From positions 38,920 through 102,919 of the forward strand of contig SUWB01000006.1 of the NCBI GenBank assembly GCA_015061745.1: a DNA stretch of 64,000 nucleotides, written 5' to 3'. The stretch is from Lentisphaerota bacterium (GTDB taxonomy: Bacteria; Verrucomicrobiota; Lentisphaeria; Victivallales; Victivallaceae). A program made the translations under genes and the position numbers. Shown one piece after another: positions 41,604 to 49,804 of the stretch; the first letter of the stretch is position 1, and the number at the start of each line of letters is the position of its first letter. The notes below the pieces were generated by a model that saw only the letters and a program-made list of their open reading frames with translations, was not told where the DNA came from and did not search any database.

Positions 41604-42162
41604 TTTTTTTCCCCGCCGCCGCAAAGCGGCAGGAAAAGTATTCACTCTTATTGAATTGGTGGTGGCCATTGCCATTGTCGCCTTGACTTTGGCAATTGCC
41701 GTCACTACGCTGCGTGGTGAATCTCCGGCACAAAAAATGGAACGGACGGTGTACGAAATTTCTGCTTTTTGTGCCAGAGTCAGATTCCGTTCCGCCGAGG
41801 AGGGCAGGGATTGGGTTCTCAAATACAATCTTGAAGGGCGTAATTTTTATGCCGTTGCTGTCGATGAGGAGTCTGAGGAAAACCCCGATGGAACTGCCGG
41901 AAAAAAAGGAGCCGATGATTCAGATGCTCCCCCTTTGCCCAGACTTGATCTCAAGTTGGACAAAAGTTTTACATTTGAGACCGAAGAAGGAGCTGAAAAT
42001 CAGCTTGCCAACGGCGAGGAGCTTGACGTGTTCCGCTTTTTTCCCGACGGCGGAGCTTCAGGCAGCCATAAACTTGTTCTTAAACTCGGTGGACTGCAAA
42101 AGGTGTTCCACATTTCCAAGCTGACCGGCAGAGTGATGATTGATGAGGAATTGCCGAATTGA
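41596..42162 (+). CDS. gspH: T2SS minor pseudopilin GspH
   Basis: 188 residues; the ATG at 41596 (overlapping the gspG stop by 8 nt) is chosen because the prepilin motif GKVFTLIELVVAIAIVALTLAIAVTTLRG starts about 14 residues later. The longer frame in the gspG coding region is a shadow. -1 residue Val, Glu+5 kept. GspH/FimT pattern: MERTVYEISAFCARVRFRSAEEGRDWVLKY. An acidic insertion (EESEENPDGTAGKKGADDSD) and a C-terminal strand region follow. No strong ribosome site, so it likely relies on coupling. Confidence 0.85.
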   Translation: MIDFFPRRRKAAGKVFTLIELVVAIAIVALTLAIAVTTLRGESPAQKMERTVYEISAFCARVRFRSAEEGRDWVLKYNLEGRNFYAVAVDEESEENPDGTAGKKGADDSDAPPLPRLDLKLDKSFTFETEEGAENQLANGEELDVFRFFPDGGASGSHKLVLKLGGLQKVFHISKLTGRVMIDEELPN

Positions 42163-42551
42163 AGAGATATTTCACATTGGTTGAGGTCGTGGTGGCTTTA
42201 GCTATTCTGGGATTGAGTCTTGCAGGATTGCTGAGCCTTGCTATGAATGCTCAAGTTAAAGTCGCCCGGGCGGTGGAGAAGTGGGAAAATACGCACAAGA
42301 TGATCCAGGCGGTGGAGTATGTTATGCTCTTTGATGATGAAAATTTGAACGTGCCTGCTGAATTTTTCCCCTACGAAGGTTATTCTGTTCAGTGTTCTGT
42401 CGATGATGCCGAAGGTTTGCCCGAGGAGTTTACCGAGATCGACGATGCCGCTCCTCTCAAGTGCATTACTGTTGAACTTGTCCGCGGCCGGGACAACAAA
42501 GTCGTTGACCGGGTGAAAATCGACCGCATCAACTTTGAGTCAGAGGAGTAA
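42159..42551 (+). CDS. gspI: T2SS minor pseudopilin GspI
   Basis: 130 residues. The start is a TTG that overlaps the gspH stop as TTGA, with GAGGAA 10 nt upstream. The leader is only three residues: MKRYFTLVEVVVALAILGLSLAGLLSLAMNAQ, with Tyr at -1. Size and the C-terminal DRVKIDRINFE fit GspI, which organises the tip complex with J and K. Confidence 0.85.
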   Translation: MKRYFTLVEVVVALAILGLSLAGLLSLAMNAQVKVARAVEKWENTHKMIQAVEYVMLFDDENLNVPAEFFPYEGYSVQCSVDDAEGLPEEFTEIDDAAPLKCITVELVRGRDNKVVDRVKIDRINFESEE

Positions 42552-42554
42552 GGT

Positions 42555-43262
42555 ATGAAAAGAAGAAGCTGCTTTACTCTGGTTGAACTTGTTTGTGCTA
42601 TGCTGGTGATGATGGTGGTCGCTCTGGTCATCGGAACAGCCGGTTCCTCTTTCTATAACGGCTACCGCCGTTCAGTCGAGGCCACGGCACGGCTGAAAGA
42701 ACGTATGGCCATTGACAGAGTGTGGGATTCGGCTCTTGTCAATATGCTCCCGTTCAAATGGAAAGATGACAATAACGAAAGCCGTTATGTCTTTGAAGGA
42801 AAAAACGATGAATTGCTTGTGACCACCTTACGCAGGGTCTATGGCAATGATCCCAGTGCACTGCTGTTTATCCGTTTGAAGGTCGAAGATGAGAAACTTA
42901 TTGCCGTATATTCCGATTATCCCATTCTGCCCTGGGAAGAAGATGAACCCAGTGCTGTCACCAAAACAGAGGTCATTGCAGAAAATATTTCCCATATCAG
43001 TTTTCAGTACGCCGAGCAATCTGATGATAATGAAATCGAATGGTTCGAGGAGTGGGAGGAAGAAGAACACAATAATCTCCCCCTTGCCATCAGAATGACG
43101 GTCGAGTGGAAAAACGGAGCAAAAGAATATTGGCTCCGGCGGACTTGCGGCGTTAATTACAACAGTAATTTCGGCAACCGGTCAGCAGCAACATCCACCC
43201 GGGCAACCCGTACTTCAAACCGCAATGCCGGAAGCAACCGGGGAGGCAGGAGCAGCCGATGA
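42555..43262 (+). CDS. gspJ: T2SS minor pseudopilin GspJ
   Basis: 235 residues. Prepilin motif RRSCFTLVELVCAMLVMMVVALVIGTAGSSFYNGYRRSVEATARLKERMAIDRVW, Cys at -1, Glu+5. GspJ-like later strand pattern (LPLAIRMTVEWKNGAKEYWLRRTCGVN). The last 28 residues are Arg/Ser/Gly/Asn-rich (TRTSNRNAGSNRGGRSSR), a feature shared with other operon members. Its stop overlaps the gspK start. Confidence 0.85.
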   Translation: MKRRSCFTLVELVCAMLVMMVVALVIGTAGSSFYNGYRRSVEATARLKERMAIDRVWDSALVNMLPFKWKDDNNESRYVFEGKNDELLVTTLRRVYGNDPSALLFIRLKVEDEKLIAVYSDYPILPWEEDEPSAVTKTEVIAENISHISFQYAEQSDDNEIEWFEEWEEEEHNNLPLAIRMTVEWKNGAKEYWLRRTCGVNYNSNFGNRSAATSTRATRTSNRNAGSNRGGRSSR

Positions 43263-44257
43263 AAAGAGGTTCAAGTGAAAAAGGTTCCGCCCTCCTTGCT
43301 GTGCTGGTGCTGGTTTTTACCGGCGGACTGATTACCGCTCTGGCAATGGCTGTGGGGAACAGCAGCTCCTTTGAAGTGGCTTCTCACGTGGAGCAGCAGC
43401 GTTCTATGTTTACCGCTGAAGGTGTTGCACAGCGGGTGCAGTGGCTTATTTCAGCTGACCGCTATCTGCACGGAAGTGAAACTCTGGGGGAAACCGATTA
43501 CGAAGAATATGACTATGAACGGTTCCTCGCTGACGGGACTCCCCATACCATTGACTATTACGGCAGGCTTGTCAAGGTGGTCATTGAAGATGCACGGCAG
43601 GGCAGACGTATGGACGGAACTCAATACAGACGTTCTCTTGACGCTCTCAAAGTCGGAATAGACGATGATGAAGATTTTATTGAAATGATCGAGCATCTGA
43701 AAGATAAAATCACCGATTATGTCGATACCAATGATGATACGTCAACAGAGGGTATGGAAGAAAGTGACTATGAGGCAGAGGATATGAAACCTTTGCCCAG
43801 AAACGGAGCCATTCAATTTCGTGAGGAGCTTCTTTATATTCCGGGGTTCCGTGAACTTTTCCCCGTTGATAAAGACGGTTTGCTCTCAAGTGTCCGTCTG
43901 ATTCCGCCTGAAAACACTGTTTCCATCGGCGGCAACCCCAGTTTGCTGACTGCCACCAGGCAGGAAATTATGAACTATTGCAATATAGACGATGAAGATG
44001 AACTGGAGGCTGTTATGGAGGCCATTCAAGAGTGGAAAAATGAAAAAGTGCCTTTGAGTGAAGGTTCTCTTGATCCTTTGCTGTTGGGGCGTCTTAACAA
44101 TTTGCCGCGGACTGAGAGTGGCGTGTACACTGTGAAGATCTCGGCAGATGAGGGGGATCGCAAGCCTTTCAAGCGTTTGATCTTTTCCTTTCAGGCGTCG
44201 CCAGTGGCAGGACCTTCAGACAAGATTATTCAGTATTTGCAGTGGATGTTTTATTGA
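43259..44257 (+). CDS. gspK: T2SS minor pseudopilin GspK
   Basis: 332 residues, usual size for GspK. The N-terminus SSEKGSALLAVLVLVFTGGLITALAMAVGNSSSFEVASHVEQQRSMFTAEGVAQRVQ matches the GspK membrane helix without Glu+5. An acidic, calcium-binding-like central section (DTNDDTSTEGMEESDYEAED) and a SAM-like region (LLSSVRLIPPENTVSIGGNPSLLTATRQEIMNYCNIDDEDELEAVMEAIQEWK) are present. It caps the pseudopilus. Confidence 0.85.
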   Translation: MKRGSSEKGSALLAVLVLVFTGGLITALAMAVGNSSSFEVASHVEQQRSMFTAEGVAQRVQWLISADRYLHGSETLGETDYEEYDYERFLADGTPHTIDYYGRLVKVVIEDARQGRRMDGTQYRRSLDALKVGIDDDEDFIEMIEHLKDKITDYVDTNDDTSTEGMEESDYEAEDMKPLPRNGAIQFREELLYIPGFRELFPVDKDGLLSSVRLIPPENTVSIGGNPSLLTATRQEIMNYCNIDDEDELEAVMEAIQEWKNEKVPLSEGSLDPLLLGRLNNLPRTESGVYTVKISADEGDRKPFKRLIFSFQASPVAGPSDKIIQYLQWMFY

Positions 44258-44266
44258 GAAGAAAGT

Positions 44267-44638
44267 ATGTTGCGTAAAAAAATTATTATAGCTTTGCTGA
44301 TCGGCGGATTTTTGCTGCCTTTGGCTCCTGTCAAGGTACACGCAATGGACCCTGTGACCATTGCAATCCTTGCTCCTGTGGCAATAAAGGCAGCTGAGGT
44401 TATGATGCCCTATGTGCTTCAAGGGTTGAAAAACGCCGGCGTTCAATTGATCAAGGTCGGCTTGGATCTGGCTGGTGTATTGAAACTCCCTCTCGGAGTC
44501 ATTCAGTCTACCATAGGAGCTCCCATAGGGATGTTTTCTGCCGGGGTGAAAAATATGATGGATGGTCTTTTAGCCCCTGTACAGCTGGTGTGGCACGTTG
44601 TAACGCTGCCGATTGCAATTTTCGGTTACAGTACTTGA
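44267..44638 (+). CDS. small hydrophobic exported protein at the end of the T2SS operon
   Basis: 123 residues with a signal peptide (MLRKKIIIALLIGGFLLPLAPVKVHAMD) and a mature part dominated by hydrophobic, Val/Leu/Ala/Met-rich helices without charged blocks (ILAPVAIKAAEVMMPYVLQGLKNAGVQLIKVGLDLAGVL; MDGLLAPVQLVWHVVTLPIAIFG). It follows gspK by 9 nt and closes the operon, overlapping the 3' end of the convergent parvulin gene. No family recognised; it could be a membrane-interacting accessory or pore-associated peptide, but this is a guess. Confidence 0.6.
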   Translation: MLRKKIIIALLIGGFLLPLAPVKVHAMDPVTIAILAPVAIKAAEVMMPYVLQGLKNAGVQLIKVGLDLAGVLKLPLGVIQSTIGAPIGMFSAGVKNMMDGLLAPVQLVWHVVTLPIAIFGYST

Positions 44639-45498
44639 AAAAAGTAGGTGACCGGTTTTTTTGCAAGGATTTCCCGGATATATTGTTCAAGAGTCCTTTG
44701 CAGTTTACGGCTTGAAAGCATTTCACGGATATAGCTTGCTGTTTCTTCCAGGGGAATGGCAGAGGGCTCCTTGCGGGAGAGCATCTTAACGATAAAAATA
44801 CCGTCCGGAGTTTCGATTGAGATGACTTTGCCCTGCGGGAGATCTTTTATTCTGTCAATATATGTTTGGGTCAAAAGCTGAAGTGCCGGAGTATTTTTCT
44901 GACCGTTCGGGTCAAACTGCTTTGCCAAAGCCTCAAAATTTTCACCTTGTTTCAACCGCGAAAGAATGGTGCCTGCCCGTATTTTTCCCTCGGCATTCCG
45001 GGGACCTGCCTTGAAAAGTGCAAGATTTCTTTGTACTTGTGTCTGGAATTTTTCCTGATTGAGAAAATAATGGGTTTTGATTTCTTCTGCGGAGGGTTCA
45101 ACAGAAGAAGGTACTGCTGCATAAAAGGTGAAATAAAGTGCCGCTTTGAGCTGAAAATCCCGTTGGAAAGCTTTTGTTTCGAGGTTTTTGATGAATTCTT
45201 CGGCAAATTTTCCGGAAGCCTGTCCCCTGCGTACGGCAATATAACGCTGAGCGATCCGAGGGGAGGGATAAATGCCGCTGCGGTTCAAAAGCTCTCTGAC
45301 GATGAGCATATAAACTTCAGTATCGACCAATTTCTTTAAGGTTCGGCTCCGTTCCACGGGAGATTTCGGCAGGGCAGTATGCTGAAAAAAAGATTTTTTC
45401 AATTCAGTGTTGCCGAATCTTGCTACAACTTCCGGGAGATCCTGCCCTTGGACATAAAAAAGACAGAGCAATATAAAACTTGTCAGAAAAAACTTCAC
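44626..45498 (-). CDS. periplasmic parvulin-type peptidyl-prolyl isomerase (SurA/PpiC-like)
   Basis: 290 residues. Signal peptide (1-18), an N-terminal chaperone-like helical region (TLKKLVDTEVYMLIVRELLNRSGI) and a rotamase domain (FKAGPRNAEGKIRAGTILSRLKQGENFEALAKQFDPNGQK; GKVISIETPDGIFIVKMLSRKEPSA) ending in a C-terminal helix. SurA-like proteins help outer-membrane proteins fold. It is translated from an ATGA overlap with an upstream lipoprotein gene, and its 3' end overlaps the T2SS operon by 13 nt in the opposite direction. Confidence 0.82.
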   Translation of the reverse strand: MKFFLTSFILLCLFYVQGQDLPEVVARFGNTELKKSFFQHTALPKSPVERSRTLKKLVDTEVYMLIVRELLNRSGIYPSPRIAQRYIAVRRGQASGKFAEEFIKNLETKAFQRDFQLKAALYFTFYAAVPSSVEPSAEEIKTHYFLNQEKFQTQVQRNLALFKAGPRNAEGKIRAGTILSRLKQGENFEALAKQFDPNGQKNTPALQLLTQTYIDRIKDLPQGKVISIETPDGIFIVKMLSRKEPSAIPLEETASYIREMLSSRKLQRTLEQYIREILAKKPVTYFFQVL

Positions 45499-46082
45499 TT
45501 ATCGTCAAAGCTCCTGATGGGAACTTGAGCACCTGTTTTTTCGTTTGAAGCAGACATCTGGCGTTGTTTTCTTTTGATACTTTCTTCATACCATTTGAAA
45601 TATCTCTGCAACGCAGGCGATTTGATATCGGAAAAACCGTTTCTGGCGGCAAAGAGTGCGGAATTCATTGCCGCAGGCGTAGGGGCATAGCGCATTTCAG
45701 CAATGTATTTCCCGGCATAACGGAGTTTCCGGAGCTGGTCAAGACTTTTGAGCAGTTCCCGGTTGCCGGGAAAACGCCGGAGTCCTGATTGTATTTCTTT
45801 GATAGCGGACTCCAGATGACCGGCATTAAGATGACGCTGGGCGTTTCGGGTACAGCGGTTGGCTTGCTGGATCTCTATGAGCCTTTGCAGAAAATAGTTC
45901 CGCTTTTCCATCTCAAGAAGTTTCTGCCCCTGAAGCGCGGCAGCTTCCCCTTCATTATTTCTCAGGCTGCGGAAAAAGCGTATGGTCAAATCATTCCGTT
46001 CCGTCGGCGGAACCGGTGCTTCGCGGCGGCAGCCGGGGAGCACAAGAAGAAAAAGAAAAGCAAGGCAAAGCCAATATTTCAT
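45495..46082 (-). CDS. lipoprotein with TPR-like helices
   Basis: 195 residues starting MKYWLCLAFLFLLVLPGCRRE (acylated Cys at 18). The remainder is helical, with a likely pair of tetratricopeptide-type helices (ALQGQKLLEMEKRNYFLQRLIEIQQANRCTRNAQRHLNAGHLESAIKEIQSGLRRFPGNRELL), suggesting a scaffold. It leads the two-gene minus operon with the parvulin protein, so it may assist outer-membrane protein assembly (inference). The ATG has AGGA upstream. Confidence 0.65.
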   Translation of the reverse strand: MKYWLCLAFLFLLVLPGCRREAPVPPTERNDLTIRFFRSLRNNEGEAAALQGQKLLEMEKRNYFLQRLIEIQQANRCTRNAQRHLNAGHLESAIKEIQSGLRRFPGNRELLKSLDQLRKLRYAGKYIAEMRYAPTPAAMNSALFAARNGFSDIKSPALQRYFKWYEESIKRKQRQMSASNEKTGAQVPIRSFDDK

Positions 46083-46114
46083 CGTATTGTCCTGATGTTT
46101 GGTTTAAGGGTTTT

Positions 46115-46156
46115 ATGTTATATATATAACATATATCCGATGTGATCTTTTTTCAA
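46115..46156 (-). promoter_or_regulatory. promoter with an 18-bp palindrome, lipoprotein/parvulin operon
   Basis: Minus strand TTGAAA (46151-46156), 17 bp, TATGTT (46128-46133). ATGTTATATATATAACAT (46115-46132), an exact palindrome, covers the -10 and the expected start of transcription (about 46121). Confidence 0.6.
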
Positions 46157-46247
46157 ATTTTCCGGTAAAAAAACTTTCCTTTTTCAATTACGGCGTAAAT
46201 AAAGAGAGTAAAAATCCCTCTGTAACAGTTTTTGAATAAAGGTCCCC

Positions 46248-46276
46248 TTGACTTTTGAACTTATTGATGCTATATT
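46248..46276 (+). promoter_or_regulatory. promoter of the TIM-barrel isomerase gene
   Basis: TTGACT (46248-46253), 17 bp, TATATT (46271-46276), about 50 nt before the ATG at 46327. Confidence 0.75.
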
Positions 46277-46326
46277 TCCTGAACTGAAGTTTTATTGATG
46301 TTGCAAAAATAAGGGCGGTTCTGATT

Positions 46327-47058
46327 ATGAATACAATACCTGTCGCTTTACAAGTATATTCACTCCGGGAAATGTTTCCTGAAATGCCCCTCAAAACGAT
46401 GCGTATGATCCGGGAAATGGGATTCAGCGGCGTGGAGTTTTACGGAAATCACTTCAAAAACAACTTTTACCGGGCACTTCTTGAAGAAACCGGTCTGGTT
46501 TGTGCCGGTTGGCATACGCCCATTGATGCCCTTGAAAACGAAAAATTTGAAGTCACTCTTGAACGCAGTCTGGCAGTAGGCAATAAATACATTTGTGTTC
46601 CCTGGTTCAATGCCGATACCATCGACGGCTGGAAAGCTTTTGCCGATCGGCTCAATGCTGCTGCCGAAAAGCTCCGTCCTTATAATATCCGTACCGGATT
46701 CCACTGTCACGAGCACGAATTTGCTCCGGTCGAAGGTGTGCTCCCCTGGACAGTCGTGGCTGAAAATACCACTGCCGATGTGGTGCTTCAGCTGGACAGC
46801 GGTAATGCTCTGGCAGGAGGTGCCGACATTATGGAAACTCTTAAAATGTTTCCCGGCAGAAATCACTCCATTCACTGGAAACCTTACTCAAAGAGTGCAG
46901 GTTTTTCCGTTCCTGTGGGGGCGGACGATCAGGACTGGCAGGCACTTCTCAAATGGTGCGAAAATGAGGGCCGCACAGAATGGATCGTGCTGGAATATGA
47001 AAAAGAAGATCCGCTGACCGTCTTGAATAAGTCAATGGACTATATCAGAAATATGTAA
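46327..47058 (+). CDS. sugar phosphate isomerase/epimerase-like TIM barrel
   Basis: 243 residues of the xylose-isomerase-like TIM-barrel superfamily (AP endonuclease 2 family). It starts with IPVALQVYSLREMFPEMPLKTMRMIREMGFSGVEFYG, contains metal-binding residues in FHCHEHEF and LQLDSGNALAGG, and ends at IVLEYEKEDPLTVLNKSMDYIRNM. No signal peptide. Proteins of this kind are very common in Lentisphaerota and Planctomycetes, often in sugar metabolism; the substrate is unknown. The following gene is an exported SGNH hydrolase with a terminator between them. Confidence 0.8.
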   Translation: MNTIPVALQVYSLREMFPEMPLKTMRMIREMGFSGVEFYGNHFKNNFYRALLEETGLVCAGWHTPIDALENEKFEVTLERSLAVGNKYICVPWFNADTIDGWKAFADRLNAAAEKLRPYNIRTGFHCHEHEFAPVEGVLPWTVVAENTTADVVLQLDSGNALAGGADIMETLKMFPGRNHSIHWKPYSKSAGFSVPVGADDQDWQALLKWCENEGRTEWIVLEYEKEDPLTVLNKSMDYIRNM

Positions 47059-47071
47059 TATACTCAAAAAC

Positions 47072-47102
47072 AAAGCTCCTGTTCCCAATATGGGGGGCTT
47101 TC
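47072..47102 (+). terminator. probable terminator after the isomerase
   Basis: AAAGCTCC and GGGGGCTTT pair (with G-T wobbles) around a loop with an internal CCC/GGG. The T-run after it is short, so it may be weak. The remaining 47103-47282 holds no gene that I can support. Confidence 0.45.
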
Positions 47103-47282
47103 TCAATATCTTTCAGCGGCACAAAGATGCTGCAAATCCTGCAAACTCTGTGTGCTGAAAAAGTTTTGGGGAAAGGGGGAAGGAACGGGAGAAAAGGAGT
47201 TTTGCCCCGTCCCAATATTTCCCTTGGTTTTTACTGAGCTTTATCGGTAACAGAGTCAAAACAAAAAAAAGGATTTTTAATT

Positions 47283-48428
47283 ATGTCTTTCAAAGTGTTT
47301 TTATGTTCCGCTGTGCTGTTTTTTATCAGTGCTGTTTTTGCCGGCCCCAATGTCCGTCTGCTGATCCCTGAAAAGATCTACGCCGTACCGGGAGTGGAAA
47401 CAAATATTTATTTCAACAATATCGTCACTGTCGTCAATCCTGCAAATTATGTTTTTGATGTCACTTGTCCCAAGGGACGCAATGACCTTAAACGCTGGCG
47501 TTTTACTCCCCAAAAGAGTGATGTGGGCAAATATAAATGGGCCGTCGAAGTTATTGATATGAACGGTACTGCTGCCCGGGGTGAATCTGAGTTGATCGTA
47601 CTTCCCTTTGATGCGGGGGCGGACAAAAATATTACAATGCTCATTGTCGGAGCAAGTCAGACAGGTGCCGGAGTCTATCCTGACAGAATAGTGGAACTTA
47701 TGAACCGTCCCGGCAACCCCAAATTCAAGACCATTGGAACAAGGGGCAGGATCGGTAAACACGAAGGTTACGGCGGCTGGCGTTGGGACAGCTTTCTGAC
47801 CCGGTGGGGATATGCGAACAGCAAAAAAATGGATGGTATGCACCCTGACCGTCCTGTGGGGTTCAACAGTCCCTTTTTGTTTCCGGATAAAAACGGCAAA
47901 GGTGTTTTCGATTTGCAGAAATATCTTGACAAACACAACAACGGAAAAGCTCCTGATGTTGTCAGTTTCCAGCTGGGGCTCAATGATTTTTTCAACGCGA
48001 CAGATCAGAAGATCGTTGAAATCACCGAAAAATCACTCAAAGGAATGGAGCGGCTCATTTCTGAATTCCGCAAACTCAAGCCTGTGCCTGAAATTATGAT
48101 TTTTCAGCATATTCCCGGAGCAAATCAGGATGCATTCGGCAACAATTACAACTGCGGCCAGACCGGTTGGCAGTACCGTAAAAATCTGGACTGCTACAAC
48201 AGGGCATTGCTGAAAAAAGGCAAAGAGCTTAAAGTGAATGTCGTTCCTGTGTATATGAATATCGACACTGAAAACAATTTCCCCCGTAAGAAACAGCCTG
48301 TCAATGAGGGCAATGGGGCAAAGGTTTTCCGGGCCGGCAACGGCGTGCATCCGGTCAAAGCCGGATACAATCAAATGGGAGATACACTCTATTGTTATTT
48401 GAAAGCACTTCTCAGCAGAAAAAAATAA
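47283..48428 (+). CDS. exported SGNH/GDSL hydrolase with Ig-like domain
   Basis: 381 residues. Signal peptide (1-20), an Ig-like beta domain (about 25-110, including VFDVTCPKGRNDLKRWRFTPQKSDVGKYKWAVEVIDMNG), then an SGNH hydrolase: block I reads LIVGASQTGAG (Ser kept, the usual GDS is GAS), block III FQLGLNDFF and the C-terminal GNGVHPVKAGYNQM with the catalytic His and preceding acidic region. It is probably a carbohydrate acetylesterase acting outside the cytoplasm. AAGGAT box. A strong bidirectional terminator follows. Confidence 0.8.
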   Translation: MSFKVFLCSAVLFFISAVFAGPNVRLLIPEKIYAVPGVETNIYFNNIVTVVNPANYVFDVTCPKGRNDLKRWRFTPQKSDVGKYKWAVEVIDMNGTAARGESELIVLPFDAGADKNITMLIVGASQTGAGVYPDRIVELMNRPGNPKFKTIGTRGRIGKHEGYGGWRWDSFLTRWGYANSKKMDGMHPDRPVGFNSPFLFPDKNGKGVFDLQKYLDKHNNGKAPDVVSFQLGLNDFFNATDQKIVEITEKSLKGMERLISEFRKLKPVPEIMIFQHIPGANQDAFGNNYNCGQTGWQYRKNLDCYNRALLKKGKELKVNVVPVYMNIDTENNFPRKKQPVNEGNGAKVFRAGNGVHPVKAGYNQMGDTLYCYLKALLSRKK

Positions 48429-48451
48429 GTACTCCCCCTGAAAAAGAACAT

Positions 48452-48496
48452 AAAAAAACTGCGGCATCTTTGTAAAGAGGAAGCCGCAGTTTTTTT
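48452..48496. terminator. bidirectional terminator
   Basis: AAAAAAACTGCGGC and GCCGCAGTTTTTTT are exact complements, loop about 17 nt. Serves the SGNH gene on the plus strand and dsdA on the minus strand. Confidence 0.92.
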
Positions 48497-48510
48497 AGTC
48501 GGAAGAAACT

Positions 48511-49734
48511 TTATTCTTCAGGAAGATATCTGCCGCCGGTGGTCCAGAGGATATGGCAGATATTTTCTTCTTTGATCCCCTGCTGACGGCAGAAAGCAGT
48601 TTTCAGCACCATTTCCGGGCCGGGGAATCCGGCGGCGGCAGAGGGTTCGATTTTGAGCTTTTCAAGCTGCCGGGTCTCTGCCTGAAGTACAGGCAGAACA
48701 TCATCGGTCAGCGTGTAGGCTCCGGCAAGGAGTGTCTGCATAAGGCCGCCCACAAATCCGGAGGCTCTGCCCACAGCCAGTCCGTCAGCCAGCGTATTGT
48801 TGGTAAGGCCGATGTCGTAAACGCTGATTTCAGCATTTTTCCCTGTGGCAAGTCCCAGCAGTACGCAGGGCGCATCAACAGGTTCGGCAAAGAAACAGTG
48901 GACGGCATCTCCGAAAAGCATTTTCAATCCGAAACAGACGCCGCCGGGAGCTCCTCCTACGCCGCAGGGCAGATAGACAAACAGGGGATGCTCTCTGTCT
49001 GGAACGATGCCCCGGAGTTTCAACTGTTCCTTGATCCGCAAAGCAGCAACAGAGTATCCCAGGAACAGTTCGTGTGAATTTTCATCGTCAACAAAGAAAG
49101 AAAAGGGATCAGTTTCCGCTTCTTTTCTGCCCTGAGCTACTGCGGTGGAGTAGTCTCCAGTGTATTCAATGACCTCAACGCCCCGGGAACGGAGCAGTTT
49201 TTTCTTCCACTCTTTGGCGTCTGCTGACATATGGACTCTTGCCTTGAAACCCAAAGCCGCAGAAATCGTACCGATGCTCAACCCCAGATTACCGGTGCTG
49301 CCCACAGAAACGGTGTATTTGCCAAAAAAGTTCCGGATTTCGGGGGAAGCAAGTTTCCGGTAATTGTCATTGGTCGTTAATATGCCCTGTTCGAGGCAGA
49401 GTTTTTCAGCAAAGCAGAGCACGTTGTAAATGCCGCCCCGGGCTTTGATTGAACCTGCCACGGGAAGATTGTGATCTGCTTTCAACAGCATTCTGGTTCC
49501 GGGGAAAAGTTTTTCAGAAAGACGGGGAATGTCCAGAAGTTCGGATTCAATGATTCCGTGCTGCACGGCAGCTTCGTCAAAAAGTTCTGCAAGCAAAGGG
49601 GCAAAGCGGGCCAGACGGGCTTCAGCATCGTAAACGTCCTGCAAAGAATAGGGCAGAACGGCACTTTTGCCGTAATCCGGATTGAGCCAGACGAAGGGAG
49701 TACGGCTTTTCAAAGCATCAAGACACTCACTCAT
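48511..49734 (-). CDS. dsdA: D-serine ammonia-lyase-like PLP enzyme
   Basis: 407 residues of fold-type II PLP enzymes. It begins like DsdA (TPFVWLNPDYG), with PLP-Lys97 in GSIKARGG, a Gly-rich phosphate loop in SVGSTGNLGLSIG and the conserved SHELFLGYSVAALRIKEQL and PCGVGGAPGGVCFGLK. It deaminates D-serine to pyruvate and ammonia. It is somewhat shorter than E. coli DsdA (about 440), and no dsdC or dsdX is adjacent. With the M55 D-aminopeptidase, this is the second gene in the window for using D-amino acids. Confidence 0.9.
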   Translation of the reverse strand: MSECLDALKSRTPFVWLNPDYGKSAVLPYSLQDVYDAEARLARFAPLLAELFDEAAVQHGIIESELLDIPRLSEKLFPGTRMLLKADHNLPVAGSIKARGGIYNVLCFAEKLCLEQGILTTNDNYRKLASPEIRNFFGKYTVSVGSTGNLGLSIGTISAALGFKARVHMSADAKEWKKKLLRSRGVEVIEYTGDYSTAVAQGRKEAETDPFSFFVDDENSHELFLGYSVAALRIKEQLKLRGIVPDREHPLFVYLPCGVGGAPGGVCFGLKMLFGDAVHCFFAEPVDAPCVLLGLATGKNAEISVYDIGLTNNTLADGLAVGRASGFVGGLMQTLLAGAYTLTDDVLPVLQAETRQLEKLKIEPSAAAGFPGPEMVLKTAFCRQQGIKEENICHILWTTGGRYLPEE

Positions 49735-49804
49735 AGGAACAAGACCTTTCTGTTAAGAGATTGACTGAACATCTCCGGCAGCTTGTATCGAAGCAGAAAT
49801 AAAA

